This document shows positions 1-5,510 of a DNA stretch of 13,519 bases, piece by piece. The notes under the pieces were generated by a model. It searched no databases and had not been told where the DNA came from. It saw only the letters and a list, made by a program, of their open reading frames with translations. Position 1 is the first letter of the stretch. The number at the start of each line of letters is the position of its first letter. The DNA lies in NCBI GenBank assembly GCA_031266635.1, contig JAISAN010000027.1, forward strand, positions 1-13,519. The letters are read 5' to 3'. The stretch comes from Treponema sp. Its GTDB lineage: Bacteria > Spirochaetota > Spirochaetia > Treponematales > Breznakiellaceae. A program made the position numbers and the translations under genes.

Positions 1-1436
1 CCGGTAAACTTTTTTATCAGCGCTTTGCCCGCTTCTGTCTGCTCAAGCCCCGTAAAAAGACCGTTCAGGGCGGCGGCTCCTTTCGAGGTAAATACATCGG
101 TTATCTTGTTTAACCCCGACTCAATATTGCCCGCGTTGGCCAGTATTTCTATTTTCGCGTTGCCGATATTTTTCGCCTGTTCAATGCCTACGTCCCGGCC
201 TGCCTTTATCTGCTCAATGGTGATAAGATACTGCTGGTATTCCTTATTCTCACCCACTTCTTTTGCCAATGTTGTCTGCGCCGTAACAGACGCAAGCTGT
301 TTTGCTTTCTCGGCCTCGGCTTCCGCAAGCCCGATAGACTGCTTCCCTTTCGCCTCATTTTGCTGCTGGACAAGGGTGGCGGCGGCTACCTGCTCAATTC
401 GGAATTTGGAAGCCTCCGCCTCTTTTTCTACCGCCGTCTTTTTCGCATCGGCTTCGATTTCGATAACCGACTTCTGCGCCTGGGCCTGAACTTCCCGCTG
501 GTATTTTTCCGCGTCCGCGCCGATGCTGACAATTTCCTTTTGCTTATTGGCGCTTACGATGGCCGCTTCTTTTTCAATCTCCGCGGCGCGGACGGTATTC
601 ACCTGGCTTACCGCCATGGTCTTTTCGGCGGTAACTTTGCTCTCCTCCGAAATTGCCTGTTCCGCGTGCTGCTTCGCTATCCCGACCGCCTGTTCGGATT
701 TTGCCACCGCCTCTCCCGATGCCTGGGCCGCCGTAGCTTTTTTTACTTCCACCTCTTTTGTGGACTCTATTTCCGCTTCCTGCGCTTTTTGCCGGTTAAG
801 CGCTACGGTGATGCGGGATTCCTTTTCTATTTCCGATTTTTTCTTCGCCATAATATCCTGTATTACATTGCTGTCTTTCGCGTCTTTTATATCCATCAAT
901 TCAATATTCTTTACCGGCACAACGCCCCACTGGATAAGCTCGTCCTTAACATCGTTGGTGAACTGCTCCCCATAGATCGACCGTTCCTGCATGATAGATT
1001 CAAGGTCCGATTTCGCCATAATTGACCGTACCGAACCCTGTACAATTCCCGCCAGATGATCGTGCAGTTCAGTCATGTTTTCGACTTTCTGGGCCGCCTG
1101 ATTCGTGTCGGCGATGCGAAAAAAAGCTTTTACGTCAACGGTAAAGGGCAGACGGTTTTTGTCGTAAGCTTCGTAGCTGTTCAGGTCGAGATCAAAGTTG
1201 CTTACCGGAAGTTCCCGCACCGTAACGCCGAGCAGGGGCAGCCAAACAGGCCATTTATAATAGACATTGCCCGCCGGCTGGCTTACGCCGTAAGATACCG
1301 TTGTTTTGGACCGTTGAATAATGTGGACGGTATTCGCCGGAACAATACGCCGCAGCTTGAGGATATTGATAATTAGCACCAGCGCGATAATTAATCCCGC
1401 AAGTATTGCCGCAAGCAAAAATATTTGATAAAGCAT
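1..1436 (-). CDS. Flotillin-like SPFH/band 7 membrane protein, C-terminus cut by window edge
   Basis: I read one uninterrupted frame from an ATG at 1436 to the left edge (478 complete codons, no stop). The start is fixed by a strong ribosome binding site, AAGGAG, about six bases upstream. Residues 4-27 are a hydrophobic membrane anchor. Residues about 30-190 match the SPFH/PHB domain in style (IVPANTVHII, then ELPVSNFDLDL and AYDKNRLPFTVDVKAFFRI). Residues about 195-420 are a long Ala/Glu/Lys-rich coiled coil with flotillin-type AEAEAEKAKQ repeats. Known family members oligomerise as scaffolds of membrane microdomains; the specific role here is unknown. The missing end probably holds only the short tail. 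No NfeD-like partner is visible; it could lie beyond the edge. The promoter was not identified. Family assignment is firm; function beyond scaffold is not claimed. Confidence 0.9.
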   Translation of the reverse strand, partial: MLYQIFLLAAILAGLIIALVLIINILKLRRIVPANTVHIIQRSKTTVSYGVSQPAGNVYYKWPVWLPLLGVTVRELPVSNFDLDLNSYEAYDKNRLPFTVDVKAFFRIADTNQAAQKVENMTELHDHLAGIVQGSVRSIMAKSDLESIMQERSIYGEQFTNDVKDELIQWGVVPVKNIELMDIKDAKDSNVIQDIMAKKKSEIEKESRITVALNRQKAQEAEIESTKEVEVKKATAAQASGEAVAKSEQAVGIAKQHAEQAISEESKVTAEKTMAVSQVNTVRAAEIEKEAAIVSANKQKEIVSIGADAEKYQREVQAQAQKSVIEIEADAKKTAVEKEAEASKFRIEQVAAATLVQQQNEAKGKQSIGLAEAEAEKAKQLASVTAQTTLAKEVGENKEYQQYLITIEQIKAGRDVGIEQAKNIGNAKIEILANAGNIESGLNKITDVFTSKGAAALNGLFTGLEQTEAGKALIKKFT

Positions 1437-1495
1437 AAAATCTCCTTTACTACTTGTATCATCTCATGTTTTCTATCTGTTTGTCTATTAGTAGA

Positions 1496-1526
1496 GTTGT
1501 TCGGAAACCTCAAGTTTCTGAACAAC
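1496..1526. repeat. Hairpin 1a: 13-bp stem, loop CTCAA
   Basis: GTTGTTCGGAAAC (1496-1508) pairs with GTTTCTGAACAAC (1514-1526) across a five-base loop; there is one G-T wobble. The left arm is also the left terminal repeat of the MITE-like element, so an internal copy of the end sequence faces it. There is no T-tract, so it is not a standard terminator. Confidence 0.7.
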
Positions 1527-1540
1527 TTCCGCTGTAAACT

Positions 1541-1561
1541 GCAAAATGTAAAGCATTTTGC
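1541..1561. repeat. Hairpin 1b: perfect 8-bp stem, loop TAAAG
   Basis: GCAAAATG (1541-1548) and CATTTTGC (1554-1561) pair perfectly around TAAAG. It is the central hairpin of the MITE-like element. Confidence 0.65.
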
Positions 1562-1562
1562 A

Positions 1563-1601
1563 AGACTTGTGAGACAACCAACCGGGTTGTCGAACAAGTC
1601 T
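1563..1601. repeat. Hairpin 1c: two-part stem with tandem G-A mismatch, loop AACCG
   Basis: AGACTTGT (1563-1570) pairs with ACAAGTCT (1594-1601). A GA/GA internal loop follows (1571-1572 against 1592-1593), then GACAACC (1573-1579) pairs with GGTTGTC (1585-1591). The loop is AACCG (1580-1584). The tandem G-A step can form sheared pairs in RNA or DNA. The core AACCAACCGGGTT (1576-1588) recurs on the other strand in the proA-proB hairpin. Confidence 0.7.
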
Positions 1602-1627
1602 ACTGTCTCTCTACACGGATCATAATA

Positions 1628-1649
1628 CAGGCAAATGGCCTGTTCAGGC
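1628..1649 (-). terminator. Weak candidate terminator after the FAD oxidoreductase gene
   Basis: Just past the stop at 1656, reading on the minus strand, are three alternating arms GCCTG-AA-CAGGC-CATTT-GCCTG (plus-strand positions 1649 down to 1628), followed by TATTAT. Two mutually exclusive 5-bp hairpins can form. There is no clean U-tract, so terminator function is doubtful. Confidence 0.25.
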
Positions 1650-1655
1650 AGGTTA

Positions 1656-3128
1656 TCAAAAAACCGCGCCAAAATCCCGGCAGAGATGCTGCGCGGCGGT
1701 TCGTCCCGAGGAAACGGCCACCGGCATTCCTCCGGGGGGCATCATGCGATGGCCGGCGAAGTACAAGTTTTTGACGCTTTTAAGTTTGCAGGGATAGGAA
1801 CCCCGCATCGAACCGGGAGGGGTCATGGTCATCCATGAGCCGTGGTATGACCCGCAGAAACGTTCATAGGTCAGGGGCGTTGCCACATCCCATACCGCGA
1901 TCTTGCCTTTTATGAGCGGAAGCTGTTCCTCGAAACATTCGCGGATCGTTTCAAAGAGTTCTTCTTTGCGCTGTTTGTACAGGCCCTGGGTTTTTGCGGC
2001 TTGCCAGTAATCGTAGGTGTCTCCCAAAAGGATCGTGGTTAAGGCGGTACAGCCCTGGGGGGCGTAACCGGGATAGGCCGCGTAATTGTAAAAACCGGCG
2101 TCGGTAAAACGGACACCGCCGTACTCATAGGGCTTTTTCAGTGGGAAAAGGACATTTTCAGGCCATGCCGAAAGATCCGCCGCAACGCCCATGCAGACAA
2201 AGGTGCTCACCAGGGGGATGGTATTCCGGCGCATGTTGCGGGTCCAGTTTTCACGCAGGGGATCATCAAAGAGATTATCCACCGCGGCCAGCGTGTCGGC
2301 GGCGACAATCACCGCGTCGGCGGGAATGTGTTCGCCCTTTACGATAACTCCCGCGGCTTTGCCGTCTTTTACCAGGACCCGGTCTACCCGTTCCCCGTAC
2401 CGTATAACGCCCCCCAGTTCCGCAAAGCGGCCGGCCATACCGGCGGAGAGTTTTGTGGAACCGCCTTCAATGTATCCGCCGTCCCCGGAAGCAAAATCCG
2501 CCAATGTAAACATCAGCGATACCGTGTCGTATTCCGGTGGGACAACGCCGGACAGGAGCAGGCGGATCCCCGGATGTTTGAACCGGGCCGCGTATTCCTT
2601 AACCGGCAGTTTTCCCAGGGGGATGAGACGGGAAAGAGCGGGCAGCATGTTGAGCAGCGCGCCAAGGGCGGGCCGGGACTTCTCCCTGACTTTGAGGTTC
2701 GGAATATCCATGATCGGCATTTTTAACGGAATAAAACGCCGGATGTCCCGGCACAAATTTTTGATAAGCGGCCTGTCTTCCGGTGATACGGCGCATAAAT
2801 GCTCTTCCAGTTTTGCCGGATCCCGGTACAGGCAGATCTGCGCGCCTTCCCAGACGCAGACCATAAAGGGATCAACGTTGATTATTTGGGATGCGCCGGA
2901 AAGGGCTCCCACCTCATGCCAGACCTTGTGGAGCATTTGATCGGGACTGGAACCGGTGAGCCAGTGCATCCCGCCTTCAAAGAAGTAGCCTTTCCGCCGC
3001 CAGCCGGTACAATTGCCTCCGGGGACCAGATTTGATTCCAGAACAAGCGTGTCAAATCCGCTTCGTTGGGCATAAACCCCCGCCGTCAATCCGGCGATGC
3101 CGCCTCCGACAACAATTACTTTGCGCAT
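1656..3128 (-). CDS. FAD-dependent oxidoreductase of the phytoene desaturase / retinol saturase (CrtI-like) type
   Basis: The protein is 490 residues. I start it at the ATG at 3128 because the FAD-binding Rossmann fold begins at once: IVVGGGIAGL at residues 5-14, with the ribose-binding Glu at the end of the second strand (LVLES, 28-32). GGNCTGWRRKGYFFEGG (37-53) is the usual second FAD/isoprenoid-desaturase motif. EGGSTKLSAGMAGRF (221-235) and the C-terminal LYFAGHRMMPPGGMPVAVSSG (455-475) complete the FAD site. The family dehydrogenates, isomerises or saturates isoprenoids, retinoids or other lipids; the substrate here cannot be told. No carotenoid genes are nearby, so a carotenoid role is not supported. 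It is transcribed alone, divergently from proA. A longer frame with a TTG start at 3188 exists but adds 20 residues with no family match. Confidence 0.85.
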   Translation of the reverse strand: MRKVIVVGGGIAGLTAGVYAQRSGFDTLVLESNLVPGGNCTGWRRKGYFFEGGMHWLTGSSPDQMLHKVWHEVGALSGASQIINVDPFMVCVWEGAQICLYRDPAKLEEHLCAVSPEDRPLIKNLCRDIRRFIPLKMPIMDIPNLKVREKSRPALGALLNMLPALSRLIPLGKLPVKEYAARFKHPGIRLLLSGVVPPEYDTVSLMFTLADFASGDGGYIEGGSTKLSAGMAGRFAELGGVIRYGERVDRVLVKDGKAAGVIVKGEHIPADAVIVAADTLAAVDNLFDDPLRENWTRNMRRNTIPLVSTFVCMGVAADLSAWPENVLFPLKKPYEYGGVRFTDAGFYNYAAYPGYAPQGCTALTTILLGDTYDYWQAAKTQGLYKQRKEELFETIRECFEEQLPLIKGKIAVWDVATPLTYERFCGSYHGSWMTMTPPGSMRGSYPCKLKSVKNLYFAGHRMMPPGGMPVAVSSGRTAAQHLCRDFGAVF

Positions 3129-3134
3129 AAACAA

Positions 3135-3140
3135 ATTATA
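3135..3140 (-). promoter_or_regulatory. Consensus -10 box six bases before the FAD oxidoreductase ATG
   Basis: A perfect TATAAT on the minus strand lies at 3140-3135, and exactly six bases (TTGTTT) separate it from the ATG at 3128. That spacing would put the transcript start at or next to the A of the ATG, giving a leaderless mRNA. No Shine-Dalgarno sequence is present. No good -35 hexamer lies 16-18 bases upstream. Confidence 0.5.
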
Positions 3141-3370
3141 CGCCAAAACCGTATCACCGGCTATTGCATTGCCTGACGGCATTTTCAAAATCAGCGCTTT
3201 TCGGAAACGCTATAATCGCCTTGGGCTCTGAGCCCTGACAGCTAACATCAAAATCCAATGATTCGCAGGGCAGCGGCTTTGCCGCCTTCGGTTTTTTTAG
3301 TCCCCATGGTGTTTTATGGTCAGATTTTACATGGGCGATTAGCCTGTATTTCATTCGCCCGGTCTTGTGA

Positions 3371-3376
3371 TATATT
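3371..3376 (+). promoter_or_regulatory. Extended -10 promoter element for proA
   Basis: TGATATATT at 3368-3376 reads as TG-N-TATATT, an extended -10 element. A poor -35 (TTTCAT, 3349-3354) lies 16 bases upstream. GGAG at 3382-3385 is the ribosome binding site for the ATG at 3393. A transcript starting near 3383 would leave almost no leader, so either the mRNA begins right at the ribosome binding site or a promoter further upstream is used. Confidence 0.35.
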
Positions 3377-3392
3377 TTTTTTGGAGTAAGCC

Positions 3393-4658
3393 ATGACCCT
3401 TGACGATGTATATATTTCCCTGGGGAAAGCCCAAACCCGGCTGGCCCTGGAAACCCGGCTGGCCAGAGACCGGGCTTTGAAAGGCGCGGCGGAGGCCCTC
3501 GATGGGGGCCGCGAAAAGATCCTCGCCGCCAACGGACGCGATGTGGAAAAGGCCAGGGCCGGAGGGATGAAGGAAAGCCTCATTGACCGGCTGTTCCTCA
3601 ACGGCAAACGGATAGACGACATGATCGCGGGAATTGAGACCGTGATCCGGCTGGAAGATCCCCTCGGCAGGATCAAGGCAGGCTGGACTCTGCCTAACGG
3701 CCTTTTGGTGGAACAGGTTACCGTACCCCTGGGGGTAGCGGCGATCATCTACGAGTCCCGGCCCAATGTAACGGTTGACGCCGCGAGCCTGGCATACAAG
3801 GCGGGCTGTTCCATCCTCCTCCGGGGCTCCTCCTCGGCGCTGGAATCAAACCGCGCCCTGACCGGCCTGTTCCGGGCGGGCCTTGAGGCCGGAGGCGGCA
3901 TACGCAACGCGGCGGCACTGGCGGATTCGGGCAGCCGGGACGAGGTGGACGAGATTCTCCGGGCCCGGGGCAGGATCGATGTGGTGCTTCCCAGGGGCGG
4001 CAGGGAACTGATCCGCCGGGTGGTAGAAAACGCGAAGGTTCCGGTGATCGAAACCGGGGAGGGCAACTGCCACATCTATGTAGAAGGCGGGTTTGACCCG
4101 GACAGGGCGGTGGAGATCATCGCCAACGCGAAACTCCAGAAGCCCGGCGCCTGTAACGCGGCGGAGACCCTGCTGGTACGCCGGGACGCGCTGGCCGCCC
4201 TGATGCCGAAACTGGCGGCCCGGCTCGCGGGGAAGGCGGAACTCCGCTGCGACGGCCCCTCCCGCAGGGCCATCGGTATCCCGCCCGCGGGCCTTACGGT
4301 AAATGACGCGGCCCCGGAGGACTGGGAAACCGAATTTCTCGACTATATTCTGGCGGTGAAAACCGTGGATTCGGCGGATGAAGCCATCGATCATATCAAC
4401 ACCTATGGGACCAGGCACTCCGAGGCGATCCTGACCCATGACATGAAAGCCGCGGAGGAATTCCGCCGCCGGGTGGACGCCGCCTGCGTGTATGTTAACG
4501 CCTCTACCCGGTTTACCGACGGCGGCGAATTCGGCTTCGGCGCGGAGCTGGGGATCAGCACCCAGAAGTTCCACGCCCGGGGGCCTATGGGCCTTGAAGC
4601 CCTCACCACAATCAAGTATCTTATAAGCGGTCAAGGACAGATACGTGAGCCAGGTTAA
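3393..4658 (+). CDS. proA: Glutamate-5-semialdehyde dehydrogenase (gamma-glutamyl phosphate reductase)
   Basis: ProA reduces glutamyl-5-phosphate with NADPH to glutamate-5-semialdehyde, which cyclises to pyrroline-5-carboxylate for proline synthesis in the cytoplasm. The 421-residue length is normal. The catalytic Cys is C254 in LQKPGACNAAETLL. Other ProA signatures are VPLGVAAIIYESRPNVTVDA (111-130), PRGGRELI (200-207) and the C-terminal block STRFTDGGEFGFGAELGIST (371-390) followed by HARGPMGLEALTT (394-406). The ATG at 3393 has GGAG seven bases before it. proB follows 38 bases after the stop; the order proA-proB is the reverse of the common proB-proA. The stop codon lies inside the left arm of a 16-bp hairpin. 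Confidence 0.97.
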   Translation: MTLDDVYISLGKAQTRLALETRLARDRALKGAAEALDGGREKILAANGRDVEKARAGGMKESLIDRLFLNGKRIDDMIAGIETVIRLEDPLGRIKAGWTLPNGLLVEQVTVPLGVAAIIYESRPNVTVDAASLAYKAGCSILLRGSSSALESNRALTGLFRAGLEAGGGIRNAAALADSGSRDEVDEILRARGRIDVVLPRGGRELIRRVVENAKVPVIETGEGNCHIYVEGGFDPDRAVEIIANAKLQKPGACNAAETLLVRRDALAALMPKLAARLAGKAELRCDGPSRRAIGIPPAGLTVNDAAPEDWETEFLDYILAVKTVDSADEAIDHINTYGTRHSEAILTHDMKAAEEFRRRVDAACVYVNASTRFTDGGEFGFGAELGISTQKFHARGPMGLEALTTIKYLISGQGQIREPG

Positions 4659-4683
4659 AACCCGGTTGGTTTTAACCTGGCTC
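4647..4683. repeat. Perfect 16-bp hairpin spanning the proA stop and the proA-proB gap, loop CGGTT
   Basis: GAGCCAGGTTAAAACC (4647-4662) pairs perfectly with GGTTTTAACCTGGCTC (4668-4683) around CGGTT (4663-4667). The proA stop TAA (4656-4658) is in the left arm. The right arm ends 13 bases before the proB ATG and just before its ribosome binding site AAGGA (4687-4691). Only three Ts follow, so it is a poor intrinsic terminator on either strand. Possible roles are partial termination, mRNA protection or control of proB translation. Read on the minus strand, the loop and core are AACCAACCGGGTT, identical to hairpin 1c. Confidence 0.85.
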
Positions 4684-4696
4684 TTTAAGGAATTCC

Positions 4697-5488
4697 ATGA
4701 TACCTACACTAATCGCCGCGGCCCGGAAGATCGTTTTTAAATTTGGTTCCAATACCCTGGCGGACAAAGACGGAAAGATCAACGCCCTGTTTCTGGGGGA
4801 ATTTGCCGAACAGGCCGCGGCTCTTATCCGGGGGGGCAAGCAGATCGTCATCGTTTCTTCCGGCGCACAGGTGGCGGGTCTTTCCACCATGGAAAAATGG
4901 GCCCGCAAGCGGGACCTCCACTACCGGCAGGCCCTCTGCGCCGTGGGGCAGGTGGAGCTCATGGATGCGTGGCGCCGGGCCTTTGAAAAACACGGCATCC
5001 ACATTGCCCAGATACTCCTCACCCGTGATGATTTTGGGGATCAGATTAGAACCCTGAATATGCGGAACACTCTCTTTACGCTGGTGGACGAAGGGATCGT
5101 CCCGGTTATCAACGAAAACGACACGGTCTCGGTGGAGGAGATCAAGATCGGCGAAAACGATACTCTGGCGGCCCAGTCGGCCATTCTCTGGAGCGCGGAT
5201 CTGCTGATCCTTTTCAGCGACATTGACGGGCTTTACGACAAAAACCCCAAGGAGCACCCCAATGCGGAACTGGTGAGCGAAGTCCGGGATCTTGAGGAAA
5301 CGCGAAAAAACATCAGTATCGGTGAAACCAACAGTTTTGGGACCGGCGGCATTGCCACCAAACTTGACGCGGCCCAGCGGGTTCTCTCCTACGGTATCCC
5401 TATGATCCTGGCCCACGGCGGCCGGCCCCGGGCGCTGGAAGCATTAGCCGCGGGAACCCAGCGGGGAACGGCCTTCCTGGTTGAATGA
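4697..5488 (+). CDS. proB: Glutamate 5-kinase, catalytic domain only (no PUA domain)
   Basis: ProB phosphorylates glutamate with ATP to glutamyl-5-phosphate, the committed step of proline synthesis, and feeds the unstable product to ProA. The 263 residues cover one amino-acid-kinase domain: IVFKFGSNTLAD (12-23, phosphate loop), VIVSSGAQVAGL (51-62), VPVINENDTVSVEEIKIGENDTLAA in two parts at 135-146 and 147-159, FSDIDGLYDKNP (173-184) and GTGGIATKLDAA (216-227). The ATG at 4697 has AAGGA six bases upstream. E. coli ProB has about 367 residues with a C-terminal PUA domain; this one ends in AGTQRGTAFLVE, where the kinase domain normally ends, followed by a clean stop, so it is not a frameshift remnant. 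PUA-less enzymes occur in other bacteria. Confidence 0.95.
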   Translation: MIPTLIAAARKIVFKFGSNTLADKDGKINALFLGEFAEQAAALIRGGKQIVIVSSGAQVAGLSTMEKWARKRDLHYRQALCAVGQVELMDAWRRAFEKHGIHIAQILLTRDDFGDQIRTLNMRNTLFTLVDEGIVPVINENDTVSVEEIKIGENDTLAAQSAILWSADLLILFSDIDGLYDKNPKEHPNAELVSEVRDLEETRKNISIGETNSFGTGGIATKLDAAQRVLSYGIPMILAHGGRPRALEALAAGTQRGTAFLVE

Positions 5489-5510
5489 GAAGTTCTCCGC
5501 CCGCGGGTAT

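Larger units (their letters stand above)
1491..1603. repeat. MITE-like 113-bp element with imperfect terminal inverted repeats
   Basis: The two ends are 14-bp inverted repeats with two mismatches: GTAGAGTTGTTCGG at 1491-1504, and TCGAACAAGTCTAC at 1590-1603, whose complement reads GTAGACTTGTTCGA. Inside are three hairpins, each with a five-base loop: 1496-1526, 1541-1561 and 1563-1601. If the unit is taken as 1494-1600 it is bounded by a TA dinucleotide on each side (1492-1493 and 1601-1602), as for TA-targeting IS630/mariner-type elements. There is no coding content and no transposase nearby. It fills most of the gap between the flotillin gene and the FAD oxidoreductase. The repeat structure is seen directly; mobility is inference. 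Confidence 0.5.
3129..3392. other. Divergent intergenic region with palindromes and an open frame of doubtful status
   Basis: This 264-bp gap lies between the divergent FAD oxidoreductase gene and proA. It holds GGGCTCTGAGCCC (3223-3235, perfect palindrome), GCGGC-TTT-GCCGC (3273-3285) with a T7 tract beginning seven bases later at 3292, and a TATAAT on the plus strand at 3211-3216. A 66-codon open frame (3354 to 3154, minus) crosses most of it and ends 25 bases before the oxidoreductase ATG. It lacks a clear ribosome binding site and overlaps the proA promoter antisense. It may be a translated repeat rather than a gene. Confidence 0.4.

Noticed and set aside
25..1376. Several plus-strand open frames over the first 1.4 kb
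   Set aside because: They are antisense to the flotillin gene; the repetitive Ala/Glu/Lys coiled-coil codons keep the opposite strand open (Phe/Ser/Cys-rich products with no family match).
1391..1672. 93-codon minus-strand open frame across the flotillin-oxidoreductase gap
   Set aside because: It overlaps the flotillin start and the oxidoreductase end and runs through the inverted-repeat element; there is no ribosome binding site, and its composition follows the repeats.
3129..3188. TTG start at 3188 for the oxidoreductase (20 extra residues)
   Set aside because: The FAD-binding fold begins right after the ATG at 3128, and the promoter -10 box lies inside the proposed extension.
3273..3298. 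GCGGC-TTT-GCCGC hairpin followed by T7 as an intrinsic terminator
   Set aside because: The T-tract starts seven bases after a short stem, and no gene ends upstream on that strand; at best it is a leader attenuator, which I cannot support.
3846..4634. 262-codon minus-strand open frame inside proA
   Set aside because: It is an antisense shadow of proA, with no recognisable domain.
4709..5416. 235-codon minus-strand open frame inside proB
   Set aside because: It is an antisense shadow of proB, whose kinase motifs are intact.
5486..5510. Possible terminator between proB and mlaD (GAGAA-G-TTCTC, CCCGCGGG)
   Set aside because: The stems are only about 4-5 bp with one-base or no loops, and there is no T-tract on either strand.
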